Positions 17,344 through 26,682 of a DNA stretch of 64,000 bases are shown in pieces. Below the pieces are notes generated by a model that made no database searches, was not told the DNA's origin, and saw only the letters and a program-made list of their open reading frames with translations. The stretch comes from Pontivivens marinum (GTDB taxonomy: Bacteria; Pseudomonadota; Alphaproteobacteria; Rhodobacterales; Rhodobacteraceae). Within the stretch, counting starts at the first letter, position 1, and the number at the start of each line of letters is the position of its first letter. Made by a program: the position numbers and the translations under genes. Where the stretch lies: positions 248,001-312,000 of the forward strand of contig NZ_OCTN01000003.1 in assembly GCF_900231835.1 (NCBI RefSeq). Direction: 5' to 3'.

Positions 17344-18087
17344 ATGGCGCTTCCTATCATGCAGAAAGCCACCGCCGTCTGGCTGGTGGACAACACCACA
17401 TTGACATTCAAGCAAGTTGCGGACTTCACCGGCCTGCACGATCTTGAGGTTCAGGGCATCGCTGACGGCGAAGTTGCCGGCGGGATCAAGGGATTCGACC
17501 CCCTTGTGAACAACCAGCTGACGCAAGACGAGATCACACGCTGCGAACAAAATCCGCGCGCAAAGTTGCAGTTGAAATATAACGCAGCCGCCGATGGTGA
17601 GGAAAAGCGCAAGGGTCCACGCTACACCCCCCTGTCCAAACGGCAGGATCGCCCCTCCGCAATTGCATGGCTGGTTAAATTCCACCCCGAGCTGAGCGAC
17701 GGTCAGGTATCCAAACTGGTCGGCACCACAAAGCCAACCATCCAGTCGATCCGTGAGCGGACGCATTGGAACATCGCGAATATCGTGACCGTTGATCCGG
17801 TTGCATTGGGCATGTGTAAGCAGATTGAGCTGGACGCAGCCGTGGCCAAGGCCGTGGCGAAAAAGGCCAAGGACGGCATGGCGCTGACCGATGACGAGAA
17901 GCTGCGCCTGATGAGCACAGATCAAAGCCTGTCTGCCGAATCCCGCGTCCCATCGGCGATGGAGGGGCTGGAAACATTCACCTTCTCCGACACCGCATCT
18001 GACACGCCCGAGCGTGAAGAGGCCCTGCCCGACGCAGACAGCCTGTTCAACCTGCCTGCCAGCACGGATGACGACGAAGACGAATAA
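17344..18087 (+). CDS. trcR: cell cycle transcriptional regulator TrcR (DUF1013)
   Basis: A conserved alphaproteobacterial regulator linked to the CtrA/GcrA cell cycle network. The N-terminal MALPIMQKATAVWLVDNTTL and FADFTGLHDLEVQ-like region and the KQDRPSAIAWLVKFHPELSD and SKLVGTTKPTIQSIRERTHW segments (helix-turn-helix) are the family signature. The last 60 residues are acidic and end in DDDEDE. The ATG at 17344 is the family start (247 residues). A strong terminator follows. Confidence 0.92.
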   Translation: MALPIMQKATAVWLVDNTTLTFKQVADFTGLHDLEVQGIADGEVAGGIKGFDPLVNNQLTQDEITRCEQNPRAKLQLKYNAAADGEEKRKGPRYTPLSKRQDRPSAIAWLVKFHPELSDGQVSKLVGTTKPTIQSIRERTHWNIANIVTVDPVALGMCKQIELDAAVAKAVAKKAKDGMALTDDEKLRLMSTDQSLSAESRVPSAMEGLETFTFSDTASDTPEREEALPDADSLFNLPASTDDDEDE

Positions 18088-18108
18088 GCGACCGCAAATG
18101 ACGACACG

Positions 18109-18137
18109 GGGCCGGAATGCAAATTCCGGCCCTTTTG
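18109..18137 (+). terminator. rho-independent terminator after trcR
   Basis: A perfect 10-bp stem (18109-18118 with 18123-18132), GCAA loop, then TTTT. It separates trcR from the GGDEF-EAL gene. Confidence 0.88.
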
Positions 18138-18210
18138 CATTTGCGCCTGCGCATTAATCTGATGGCAACGAACCTGCCCCAAAATCACCAGATCAGGTGG
18201 AGGGTGTGCG

Positions 18211-20202
18211 TTGCATAGTTCTAGTAAAAACAGGTGGCTACCCACCCACGCATCAGATCGGGCCATTGCATATAGCCTTGTCGCATTTGTGGTGATTCTG
18301 GGACTAACGGCGCTAAAGCTGGCCTCAACCCTTAGCCAACTGGACCAGATCGATCAGTCCATCACGCAGAACATCCTGATAGAACATCACCTTTCAGACC
18401 TGCGCGGGTATAGCCAGCTGGCCAATCGACTGGCGCTAACGCCTAATGGCGCTGCGGCACGTGACGATCTGATCGCACAACATGACAGCGCAACCGTGGT
18501 CCTGTCGGAACGCCATCAGCAGCTCTCCACCGTTGTGCCCGAGGCGATATCGGAAAATGTCGGCTATCAATTTGCCAAATTGCTGGCCTTGGCTGCACTG
18601 CTCAGGGACCCGCCAACCGGCCTGCCCACGATGGATATTGCGGATCAGGCCCGCATCATTGCCGAGGTAAACCTGCCCGATTCGATGCATAATTGGCAGG
18701 GTGACCTGATCGACGATGCGCACACCACGCGAAACCGGGTGAAGCTGATCCTAGCCTTGTTTGCGGGATCTGTATTGCTCGCCGCGATTTTGCTTTGGCG
18801 GTTTGTCCTAAGGCCCCTGTCCAGAACGGTGCAGGACGGCACAAAACACACTCGCGCGCTTGAGGATGCCCTGCAACACAACACGATTCACGACAGGTTA
18901 ACCGGATTGCCTAACCGCAAACATGCCGCCGATCTGATGGATCGCCACCTGTCACGCCGACGAAAGGCCAGCGTTGGATTGTTGCATCTGGATCTGTACC
19001 AGTTTCGTGCGATTAATGAGGAGCTAGGACATGAGATCGGTGATCAAGTACTGATCCAAACCGCTCAGCGGCTATCCTCCCTCACGTCGGAACGAGAATT
19101 CGTCGCCCGTATTGGTGGTGATGAGTTTCTGATTTTGACAGACGATGTGGCATCCGCCGATCAGCTAGAGGTCCGCGCACAGGAAATCCGTCAAATCGTC
19201 CGTGAGGAAATCCAGCTTCCCACCGGATCACGACAGGTGGATTGCATGATCGGCGCTGTCTGGTCGCCAAATGGCATGACGGATGCGGCCTCCCTAAATG
19301 TTCGCGCGGACATTGCCCTGCACGCTGCCGAAACGGGGGAGGACGGGCCGATGCGCCTGTTCACCCCCGCAATGCAGGAGGAGGTCAGCCAGCGTGACGC
19401 CCTTGGCCGCGAATTGCGCACAGCGTTAGGCACGGGCCAGCTGGTTGTTTATTTCCAACCGCAAATTTGCGCACGAACAGCGGCGGTCGCTGGGTTTGAA
19501 GCCCTGATCCGGTGGCAACACCCGACGCGTGGCTTGCTCGCCCCAGGTGCTTTTCTGCGCATTGCTGAGGAAATGGGATTTGCAGATCAAATTGGCGCAC
19601 AGGTATTGGATCAGGCGCTGGACGCATGGCAGGGATGGGCGGCGGCGGGCTTTGATGTGCCGCATGTGGCCGTAAACTATTCCTCCGCGCAATTAGCCGA
19701 TGCATTGCTGGCCGATCGGATCAAATGGGCGCTGGATCGGCGCGACCTATCGCCCGATTGTCTGGCGCTGGAGGTCGTCGAAACGGTGGACGTGGACAGC
19801 GATGAGGCGTTGGCCGTGCGCACAATCCGCAATCTCGCCGCGGCGGGTATTGCGATTGAACTGGATGATTTCGGCACTGGACACGCCTCAATCGCCAATA
19901 TCCGGCGTTTTTGCGTCAGCAGGATCAAGATCGACAGAAGCTTCATCACCGGCATCGACACCCGAAAGGATCTGGCCGCCATGGCCGATGCAATGGTCCG
20001 AATGGCCTCCGCGCTTGGCGTGGGGACAATTGCGGAGGGGGTTGAAACCGCCAGTGAACGCGCCGCGATTATCGAGCTAGGGTGCGACGCATTGCAGGGC
20101 TATAACATCGCGCGCCCGATGCCATTTGACGACAGCTTGCAGTGGTTATCCCAACAACATGTGCTGAAACAAAGCAGGAATCGCACGCGCCAAACGGCCT
20201 AA
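18211..20202 (+). CDS. membrane GGDEF-EAL cyclic-di-GMP enzyme
   Basis: Makes and/or degrades cyclic di-GMP. Two membrane segments (about 19-38 and 178-199) bracket a periplasmic helical sensor of about 140 residues. The GGDEF domain (about 225-385) has an intact GGDEF (302-306) but no RxxD inhibitory site just before it. The EAL domain (about 400-650) has EALIRW (430-435), Asn489 in VAVNYSSAQL, Glu521, DDFGTG (552-557) and AEGVET, so the phosphodiesterase site also looks whole. The start is TTG at 18211 with GGAG 10 bases upstream. It has 663 residues. No partner gene is adjacent. Confidence 0.93.
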   Translation: MHSSSKNRWLPTHASDRAIAYSLVAFVVILGLTALKLASTLSQLDQIDQSITQNILIEHHLSDLRGYSQLANRLALTPNGAAARDDLIAQHDSATVVLSERHQQLSTVVPEAISENVGYQFAKLLALAALLRDPPTGLPTMDIADQARIIAEVNLPDSMHNWQGDLIDDAHTTRNRVKLILALFAGSVLLAAILLWRFVLRPLSRTVQDGTKHTRALEDALQHNTIHDRLTGLPNRKHAADLMDRHLSRRRKASVGLLHLDLYQFRAINEELGHEIGDQVLIQTAQRLSSLTSEREFVARIGGDEFLILTDDVASADQLEVRAQEIRQIVREEIQLPTGSRQVDCMIGAVWSPNGMTDAASLNVRADIALHAAETGEDGPMRLFTPAMQEEVSQRDALGRELRTALGTGQLVVYFQPQICARTAAVAGFEALIRWQHPTRGLLAPGAFLRIAEEMGFADQIGAQVLDQALDAWQGWAAAGFDVPHVAVNYSSAQLADALLADRIKWALDRRDLSPDCLALEVVETVDVDSDEALAVRTIRNLAAAGIAIELDDFGTGHASIANIRRFCVSRIKIDRSFITGIDTRKDLAAMADAMVRMASALGVGTIAEGVETASERAAIIELGCDALQGYNIARPMPFDDSLQWLSQQHVLKQSRNRTRQTA

Positions 20203-20310
20203 ACCGGGCGTGCACGATGTCGCAAAAGGGGGGAAAGCCCTTGACCTTTAGCCATGTGACCTGTTGAACGCCAGCATCCCGTCCATATCTGCCGCGCAGG
20301 GGTTGCTTGC

Positions 20311-22125
20311 ATGCAAGACGATAACAGAAATCTGATCCTGGCAATGGGGCTCAGCCTCGCCGTGATGCTTGGCTGGACGTTCTTCCTTCCGCCAAGCGAG
20401 CAAACGCCGTTAACTGCCGAACAACAGGCAGTACAGCAGGAGCTACTGGGCGATATCACGTCCGAGGTCCCGAGCGGATCGGTTGGCGTTCCAGCAGTCG
20501 AGGTAGCGCGGATCGAAACGCGCGATGCCGCCCTTACGCAAGCGGATCGGGTCGACATTCTGACCCCCAGCCTCAGCGGCACGCTGTCCTTGGTTGGCGG
20601 TCGCCTAGACGATCTGCACCTGACGGATTACCGCGAAACGCTCGACCCAGACAGCGACACGGTTACCCTGCTGAACCCTGCGGCCGGTCCCGCCGGTTAC
20701 TATGTTCAGCACGGCTGGGGCCCCGCAGGCGGTTTGCCAGCGGAGCAGGTTCCCGGTGCCACCACTATCTGGCAGGTTGAAAGCGGCGACACGCTGACAC
20801 CGACCACGCCCGTCACCCTGTCATGGGATAACGACGCTGGCCTGATCTTCCGCAAGACATTCACCGTGGACGAGGACTACATGTTCTCCGTCACGCAATC
20901 GGTCGAAAACACCGCTGATGCGGCCGTTCGCATGTATCCATATGGCATCATCGACCGCGTGGGTGAGCCTGAAACCATCGGTTTCTACATCCTGCATGAG
21001 GGCGTGGTTCGTGAAAGCGACGGCGAAATCGCTGAGATCGACTATGACGACATGCCCGACAACACGTTCGATTCCCGTGAAAACGCGAATGTTGAACTGA
21101 TTGATGTGCAGGAGGCCGGCTGGATCGGCTTTACCGATAAATACTGGATGACCACGCTGATCCCTGATCCGGGTCCATTCACATCCGTCGTTCGCTATTC
21201 CGCCCGTACTGAATCCTATTCGACGCAGGTGCGTATGCCTGTGGTTGAGGTGGCCCCCGGCGCAACGGAAAGCAGCACGACGCAGCTCTTCGCCGGTGCC
21301 AAGGAACGCGATCTGCTGACCCAATATGAGGAGCAGCTGGGCGTGGACCGCTTCGTCGACTCGATCGACTGGGGTTGGTTCTTCTTCTTGACCAAGCCGA
21401 TCCATTGGCTGCTGACGATCTTTAACGGGTTCCTCGGCAATTTCGGCGTCGCGATTATCCTGCTGACGCTGTTCATCAAGGCACTGCTGTTCCCGCTGGC
21501 CTATAAATCCTACGTCTCCATGTCCAAAATGAAGATGCTTCAGCCAGAAATGGAGAAGATCAAGGAAAAGGCGGGCGAGGATCGCACCAAATTGCAGCAG
21601 GAAATGATGGCCCTGTACAAAAAGGAAAAGGTTAACCCCGCTGCCGGCTGCCTGCCGATCCTGCTACAGATCCCGATCTTCTTCTCGCTGTACAAGGTGC
21701 TGTTCGTCGCGATTGAGATGCGTCAGGCTCCGTTCTTTGGCTGGATTCAGGATCTCAGCGCGCCCGATCCTACATCGTGGATGAACCTGTTTGGCCTACT
21801 GCCATTCGATGCACCTGACGCGACCAGCTTCCTCGCGATCCTGTCCATCGGCGTGTGGCCGATCCTGATGGGGATCACCATGTGGCTTCAGCAAAAACTG
21901 AATCCGGCGCCCGCTGATAAGACGCAGGCGATGATCTTTGCGTGGTTGCCATTCGTGTTCATGTTCATGCTGGGCCGGTTCGCGGCTGGTCTGGTCATCT
22001 ACTGGGTTGCCAACAACACGATCACGTTCACGCAGCAATATCTGATCATGCGTAGCCAAGGCGTAAAGATTGACCTGCTGGGCAACATGACCTCCGGTCT
22101 GCGTAAGAAGAAGACACCGGAATGA
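20311..22125 (+). CDS. yidC: membrane protein insertase YidC
   Basis: Inserts inner membrane proteins with or without SecYEG. It has an N-terminal transmembrane anchor (about 8-24), a large periplasmic domain, and the conserved five-helix core with the SYVSMSKMKMLQPEM loop, the CLPILLQIPIFFSLYKVLF segment with the hydrophilic-groove helix, and a basic tail. It has 604 residues, the Gram-negative form. The mocb-like MOSC gene follows by an ATGA overlap. No rnpA or yidD is adjacent, unlike the common order. Confidence 0.97.
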   Translation: MQDDNRNLILAMGLSLAVMLGWTFFLPPSEQTPLTAEQQAVQQELLGDITSEVPSGSVGVPAVEVARIETRDAALTQADRVDILTPSLSGTLSLVGGRLDDLHLTDYRETLDPDSDTVTLLNPAAGPAGYYVQHGWGPAGGLPAEQVPGATTIWQVESGDTLTPTTPVTLSWDNDAGLIFRKTFTVDEDYMFSVTQSVENTADAAVRMYPYGIIDRVGEPETIGFYILHEGVVRESDGEIAEIDYDDMPDNTFDSRENANVELIDVQEAGWIGFTDKYWMTTLIPDPGPFTSVVRYSARTESYSTQVRMPVVEVAPGATESSTTQLFAGAKERDLLTQYEEQLGVDRFVDSIDWGWFFFLTKPIHWLLTIFNGFLGNFGVAIILLTLFIKALLFPLAYKSYVSMSKMKMLQPEMEKIKEKAGEDRTKLQQEMMALYKKEKVNPAAGCLPILLQIPIFFSLYKVLFVAIEMRQAPFFGWIQDLSAPDPTSWMNLFGLLPFDAPDATSFLAILSIGVWPILMGITMWLQQKLNPAPADKTQAMIFAWLPFVFMFMLGRFAAGLVIYWVANNTITFTQQYLIMRSQGVKIDLLGNMTSGLRKKKTPE

Positions 22126-22871
22126 TCCGCGTCTCCGCACTCTGGCGCCATCCGGTTAAAGGTGTTGGGGCGGAGCCGCTGCAATCAATAATGCTTCGGG
22201 CAGGTGAGTGCCTGCCCGGAGATCGCGCCTTCGCCATTGCGCAAGAGGGTGCAACAACACAGGGCGAATGGGCGCCCTGCCGCAACTTCATCCGAGGAGC
22301 AAAAGCTGGATCGCTGATGGCGGTCACGGCGACCCGCAACGGCAATACCCATAATTTTCACCACCCCGACCGCCCCGATTTACAGGTCGAGCTGCCCGCA
22401 GAGGGCAACGCGCTGATCGACTGGATCACGCCAATATACCCCGCGAATCGCCCCACACCTGAGCGTTTGGTAACGGCCACCGAACACGGCATGACCGACG
22501 CGGCGTTCCCCTCAATCTCCATCCTGTCCGATGCGTCCCGCACAGAACTTGGTGCTGCGGCGGGGGCCGATTTGGACCAGCGCAGGTTCCGTGGGAACAT
22601 ATGGTTGGACGGATTGCAGGCTTGGGATGAGTGGGACTGGATCGGGAAATACGTGAAAATCGGCAATGCGGTTCTAGAAGTTCGTGAGCGGAACACCCGC
22701 TGCCGCGCCACCCATTCCAACCCGCAAACCGGTGCTGAGGATCAGGATCTGCTGCGGGTTCTGGATAGCAATTGGGGTCATCGTGACTTCGGTGTATATT
22801 CGGTCTGCACCACAGGTGGTGAGATTTGCGTAGGCGACGAGGTATTCATCCATGACCGGCCCGAACCCTGA
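22122..22871 (+). CDS. MOSC domain protein
   Basis: MOSC proteins bind molybdenum cofactor or sulfur-carrying groups through a conserved cysteine. The N-terminal beta-barrel ([26 protein letters not shown]) and the MOSC core with [15 protein letters not shown] and [17 protein letters not shown] (the Cys in RNTRC) match the YiiM/mARC-like family. It has 249 residues. Overlap with yidC by four bases implies coupled translation. The partner reductase is not visible. Confidence 0.87.
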   Translation: MIRVSALWRHPVKGVGAEPLQSIMLRAGECLPGDRAFAIAQEGATTQGEWAPCRNFIRGAKAGSLMAVTATRNGNTHNFHHPDRPDLQVELPAEGNALIDWITPIYPANRPTPERLVTATEHGMTDAAFPSISILSDASRTELGAAAGADLDQRRFRGNIWLDGLQAWDEWDWIGKYVKIGNAVLEVRERNTRCRATHSNPQTGAEDQDLLRVLDSNWGHRDFGVYSVCTTGGEICVGDEVFIHDRPEP

Positions 22872-23493
22872 TACACTGCACCCGCTGAACATTGCCCCAC
22901 GCATGGTTTTCCTGAAGCCACTGGCCGCAGGGCGCAGCAATGTCGAGATCGGGGATTACACCTATTACGATGATCCGGATGAGGCCGAAGCGTTTTTCGA
23001 ACGTAACGTCCTGTATCACTTCGATTTTATTGGCGACACGCTGCGCATAGGGCCGTTCTGTGCGATTGCGACGAATACGAGATTCATCATGAATGGCGGC
23101 GCGCATGCGACCGGCGGTTTTTCAACATTCCCGTTCAACATCTTTGGCAACGGATGGGAGGAGGGGTTCGATCCGGCGACGTGGACTGCGGCCTCGCGCG
23201 GTGACACGGTGATCGGACCGGATGTCTGGATCGGACGGGCGGCGACCATCATGCCGGGTGTTACCGTTGGCGCAGGCGCGATCATCGCAACCGGCGCAAT
23301 AGTCACACGCGATGTGCCACCCTATTCCATCGTTGCGGGCAATCCTGCGGTTGAGGTTCGTCAACGCTTCGACGCCGACACGATTGCGGCGCTGCTAGAC
23401 ATTGCGTGGTGGGATTGGCCGGTGGAAAAGATCACGCGCAACGTGAACCTGATCCGCGCGGCAGACATCACCGCGCTGCGCAACGCAATTTGA
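22852..23493 (+). CDS. hexapeptide-repeat acetyltransferase, Vat/CatB-like
   Basis: A left-handed beta-helix O-acetyltransferase of the xenobiotic (XAT) class. Hexapeptide repeats run through [17 protein letters not shown] and [30 protein letters not shown]. The [18 protein letters not shown] block holds the likely catalytic His and the FPF signature of VatD-type enzymes. It has 213 residues. It overlaps the MOSC gene by 20 bases. The same fold serves sugar or antibiotic acetylation; the context gives no resistance function. Confidence 0.88.
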   Translation: MTGPNPDTLHPLNIAPRMVFLKPLAAGRSNVEIGDYTYYDDPDEAEAFFERNVLYHFDFIGDTLRIGPFCAIATNTRFIMNGGAHATGGFSTFPFNIFGNGWEEGFDPATWTAASRGDTVIGPDVWIGRAATIMPGVTVGAGAIIATGAIVTRDVPPYSIVAGNPAVEVRQRFDADTIAALLDIAWWDWPVEKITRNVNLIRAADITALRNAI

Positions 23494-23582
23494 TCTCGCT
23501 CCTGCCTGCTGCATGAAGTATTCGGGCTATCAACGTCCGGACACAGCCCTGTGGCCGCGACACATCTAAAAGGCGATTAGGC

Positions 23583-24233
23583 ATGACCATCCGTTTTCCA
23601 CTGGCCGAAACACCCGACGCAGCACAACTGGCGACGGGGCGATCCCTGTTTCTGGGGCCGTGCGATTTCGTAAAGGGCGTGGTGGCCATGGATGGCCTGC
23701 CCCCTGCGGACCGGATGGAATTTTGCATGGCGGGTCGCTCGAATGTGGGTAAATCCAGCCTTATCAACGCACTGACAGGGCGCAAAGCACTGGCACGTAC
23801 ATCCAACACCCCAGGCCGCACGCAGGAGATCAACTTTTTCGCTCTGGCGGAAACACATTACATGGTCGATTTGCCGGGCTACGGCTTTGCCAAGGCGCCT
23901 GTTGCCGTGGTGGCCAAATGGCAGGCCCTACTCAAGGATTATCTGGCGGGCCGTCAAACCCTGCGACGGGTTTTCCTGCTGATCGACAGCCGCCATGGTG
24001 CAAAGGAGGTCGATGATGAGATTATGTCCGTGCTCGATCGTGCCGCCGTGCCGTTCCACACGGTTCTGACCAAAATCGACAAACCGCGTCCGGCGGAACT
24101 GGAAGCATCGCTGGAACGCACCCGCACTGTGCTGGCCAAACATCCAACCGCCTATCCTGAGATTATCCTGACCTCCTCGGACAAGGGTGACGGCGTGGAA
24201 ACTTTGCGCGCGATCATCGCGGATCTAAAATAG
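23583..24233 (+). CDS. engB: ribosome biogenesis GTPase YsxC/EngB
   Basis: A TRAFAC-class GTPase needed for late 50S assembly. G1 GRSNVGKSS (about 51-59), G3 DLPGYG, and G4 TKID are intact; [14 protein letters not shown] holds the switch I Thr. It has 216 residues, slightly long at the N-terminus. It is followed 10 bases later by argB. Confidence 0.95.
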   Translation: MTIRFPLAETPDAAQLATGRSLFLGPCDFVKGVVAMDGLPPADRMEFCMAGRSNVGKSSLINALTGRKALARTSNTPGRTQEINFFALAETHYMVDLPGYGFAKAPVAVVAKWQALLKDYLAGRQTLRRVFLLIDSRHGAKEVDDEIMSVLDRAAVPFHTVLTKIDKPRPAELEASLERTRTVLAKHPTAYPEIILTSSDKGDGVETLRAIIADLK

Positions 24234-24243
24234 AGATATAGGG

Positions 24244-25155
24244 ATGGATTTCATGGAAAAATCGACTGCGATGAAACGCGATTGGCTGGCCACTGCACGG
24301 ACCCTCAGCGAAGCGCTTCCCTATCTGCAACGCTATGATGGCGCCACCGTTGTCGTGAAATTCGGCGGCCACGCGATGTCCGACGATGCGGCGATGGAAC
24401 GCTTTGCCCGCGATATCGTATTAATGAAGCAGTGCAACGTGCATCCCGTCGTCGTCCATGGCGGCGGCCCGCAGATCAACCAGATGCTGGAGCGTCTCTC
24501 GATCAAGTCCGAGTTCATCGACGGCAAGCGCGTCACCGACAAGGCCACCGTTGAGGTGGTTGAGATGGTGCTGGCCGGTCGGATCAACAAACAGATCGTG
24601 CAGGCCATCAACGATCAGGGCGGTCGTGCGGTTGGCCTGAGCGGTAAGGATGCGAACCTGATCGTCTGTGAAAAGGCGACCAAAACGCGCAAGGATCCTG
24701 AGAGCAATATCGAGAAGGTGCTCGATCTGGGCTTTGTCGGGGAACCGGTTGAGGTCAATCCAGAGGTCCTGAAGGTCTTTACCGACAGCGATTTCATCCC
24801 CGTCGTGGCCCCGATTGGTACGGGCCGGAATGGTGAGACATTTAACATCAACGGCGATACCGCCGCCGGTGCGCTGGCCGGTGCAATGAAGGCGGATCGC
24901 CTGCTATTGCTGACCGATGTTGCGGGCGTAAAGGACGCGGAGGGCGATGTCGTCACCCGGCTGACCCCTGACGATGTACGCCGCCTGACCGATCAGGGTG
25001 TTATTGCCGGTGGCATGATCCCCAAAACCGAAACCGCGCTACATGCGATGGAGCGTGGCGTGGGCGCGGTGGTTATCCTCGATGGACGTGCGCCCCATGC
25101 CTGCCTGCTCGAATTGTTTACCGAGCATGGCGCAGGAACGCTGATCAAGGCCTGA
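24244..25155 (+). CDS. argB: acetylglutamate kinase
   Basis: Phosphorylates N-acetyl-glutamate, the second step of arginine synthesis. The amino acid kinase fold shows VVKFGGHAM (about 35-43), VHGGGPQIN (about 78-86), and [29 protein letters not shown] (about 201-230). The C-terminal [13 protein letters not shown] segment is typical. It has 303 residues. The N-terminal extension before the kinase fold is common to the arginine-sensitive form of alphaproteobacteria. Confidence 0.97.
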   Translation: MDFMEKSTAMKRDWLATARTLSEALPYLQRYDGATVVVKFGGHAMSDDAAMERFARDIVLMKQCNVHPVVVHGGGPQINQMLERLSIKSEFIDGKRVTDKATVEVVEMVLAGRINKQIVQAINDQGGRAVGLSGKDANLIVCEKATKTRKDPESNIEKVLDLGFVGEPVEVNPEVLKVFTDSDFIPVVAPIGTGRNGETFNINGDTAAGALAGAMKADRLLLLTDVAGVKDAEGDVVTRLTPDDVRRLTDQGVIAGGMIPKTETALHAMERGVGAVVILDGRAPHACLLELFTEHGAGTLIKA

Positions 25156-25781
25156 TGGCTGGATCGCTAGCAAAATTGCTCGACCAACACGCGCTGTTGG
25201 TCGCGGCAGGCCTGCATGACGGGGGCGACACCATCTGGTTGATCGCCCCTGATACGCGCCGCTTTTGGGATCACCTATCCACACAGCCCGAGGCGCAGGA
25301 CGGTAAGCCCGATCGCGTTGACCGCTGGTCTGCGCGGGTTCTGCCCCAGATCGCTACCGCATGTGATGCCGAGGCTATTTTACCCTTTGGCGGGCCACCA
25401 TGGCATCCGTTTTTACGCTGGGCGACGGACTCCGGCACAATCTGGCAATCGCCCGTTGGCCCGCTGATTGATGCGCAAATGGGGATGTGGATCTCGTTTC
25501 GCGGTGCGCTGCGGCAACGGGGGCACCACCAACTGCCGGATAGTGCTGAAACACCCTGCCCCACCTGCACAAAGCCCTGTCAGTCGGCCTGCCCCGTTGG
25601 CGCATTAGGTGATGGCCCATATGATGTGGTCGCCTGTCGCCGCCATATCGCGTCACCGGATGGCATTGCCTGTCGCACCGGTTGCCTGGTCCGGCATGCA
25701 TGTCCTGTTGGCCGCGAGTTCGCGTTACCCCCTGCATATGGCGCCCATCATATGGCGGCATTTCTGGGTCAGCAGCCTTGA
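25155..25781 (+). CDS. cysteine-rich iron-sulfur protein
   Basis: A 208-residue protein whose C-terminal third carries two cysteine clusters, CPTCTKPCQSACP (about 134-146) and, after CRRH, CRTGCLVRHACP (about 172-183). The first has CxxCxxxCxxxCP, a [4Fe-4S] ferredoxin pattern close to that at the end of epoxyqueuosine reductase, though the catalytic domain is absent. The N-terminal 120 residues have no motif I know. The ATG overlaps the argB stop by one base. Substrate and partner are unknown; an accessory electron-transfer role is inferred. Confidence 0.75.
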   Translation: MAGSLAKLLDQHALLVAAGLHDGGDTIWLIAPDTRRFWDHLSTQPEAQDGKPDRVDRWSARVLPQIATACDAEAILPFGGPPWHPFLRWATDSGTIWQSPVGPLIDAQMGMWISFRGALRQRGHHQLPDSAETPCPTCTKPCQSACPVGALGDGPYDVVACRRHIASPDGIACRTGCLVRHACPVGREFALPPAYGAHHMAAFLGQQP

Positions 25782-25812
25782 TTATGACAGTGATTTCACG
25801 CGCTATTATCCC

Positions 25813-26325
25813 ATGAAAAGAATCGTACTGATCCGCCATGCAAAATCCTCGTGGTCCGACCCGGATCAGGAAGATATCGCCCGTCCACTCAACCAACGTG
25901 GACGCCTTTCAGCCAGCCTGATGGCCGCGCAACTGGTGGAGATTTCCGCCGTTCCGCAGGCAGCATGGGTATCGCCTGCCGTGCGAACCGTTGAAACCTG
26001 GGATCGTATGCAGCCCCTGATCGGCGACGTAAAAGGTAAAGTACACAAGGCGCTGTACATGGCCGACCCCGATACGATGCTCAGCATCCTGCACGCGACC
26101 GATGATGCAGCAGATACGGTGGCCCTGGTTGGCCACCAGCCGGGCGTCAGCGCACTGACCCGGAAACTATCCGATGGGCACATCAGCACGACCTGCGCGC
26201 GCGCCTTCTCACACTTCCCCACGGCGGCTGTCGCGGTGTTGAGTGCGGACGTGGATAAATGGTCGAAACTAGCGTTCAAATCGTGCCGCTTCTCGCATTT
26301 TTCTGTCCCAAAAGACCTAGTTTAA
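25813..26325 (+). CDS. sixA: histidine phosphatase family protein, SixA-like
   Basis: Removes phosphate from histidine phosphotransfer domains or small molecules. The RHG-type motif LIRHAKSSW (about residues 5-13, His8) and the second catalytic GHQPGVS motif are present. The ATG at 25813 is the family start (170 residues); a long frame extends upstream into the Fe-S gene in another reading frame. It starts 32 bases after that gene. Confidence 0.88.
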   Translation: MKRIVLIRHAKSSWSDPDQEDIARPLNQRGRLSASLMAAQLVEISAVPQAAWVSPAVRTVETWDRMQPLIGDVKGKVHKALYMADPDTMLSILHATDDAADTVALVGHQPGVSALTRKLSDGHISTTCARAFSHFPTAAVAVLSADVDKWSKLAFKSCRFSHFSVPKDLV

Positions 26326-26348
26326 CGGCACTGTGTTGCTCACAGGGT

Positions 26349-26370
26349 TGCACTCGCCTATTAGAGTGCA
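26349..26370. repeat. 22-base inverted repeat before a small gene
   Basis: Perfect 7-base arms TGCACTC (26349-26355) and GAGTGCA (26364-26370) around GCCTATTA. It lies 36 bases before the TTG start of the small gene. It could be an operator or a hairpin in the leader; without a T-tract it is not a typical terminator of sixA. Confidence 0.5.
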
Positions 26371-26405
26371 CAGATTGTAATAGTACATTCGAGGAGGAAT
26401 CAGCG

Positions 26406-26627
26406 TTGAGCATCATCCAGCTAGTGATCAGAGCCGCAGTGACCGTCCTTTCAGGAAACAATATGGGCGTATTGAACGAAATTTCAGACGCGACTGGTGT
26501 ATCCGTATTTCACTTGGCTGGCATGAACCGATCCGAAATTCTGCAAACAATTCGCGACGCAGGAATTTCGTTTTCGGACATTCCACCCCATATTGTCAGT
26601 GCACTTGGGCTGGTGCGCGCAGGCTAA
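26406..26627 (+). CDS. small unknown protein (TTG start)
   Basis: A 73-residue frame starting with TTG at 26406, with a strong GAGGAGG at 26391-26397, eight bases upstream. An internal ATG at 26463 is the alternative start. The sequence begins with a moderately hydrophobic helix (SIIQLVIRAAVTVL) and continues with a possible helix-turn-helix-like NEISDATGVSVFHLAGMN and SEILQTIRDAGISFSDI. I cannot assign a family. The inverted repeat just upstream suggests regulation. A real gene is likely from the ribosome site and intact frame, but not proven. Confidence 0.6.
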   Translation: MSIIQLVIRAAVTVLSGNNMGVLNEISDATGVSVFHLAGMNRSEILQTIRDAGISFSDIPPHIVSALGLVRAG

Positions 26628-26682
26628 TATCTAGCGCGTCCGGCGATGACGGGGCGCAATACCCCATCAGCAGGAGGGTCCT

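Noticed and set aside
20230-20310. sigma-70 promoter TTGACC before yidC
   Set aside because: The -35 is good but the sequence 17 bases on (TTGAAC) is a poor -10, so I did not list it as a feature.
22852-23493. streptogramin or chloramphenicol resistance gene
   Set aside because: The fold is of the Vat/CatB type, but the gene is coupled to housekeeping genes and nothing marks mobility; such chromosomal members usually acetylate other substrates.
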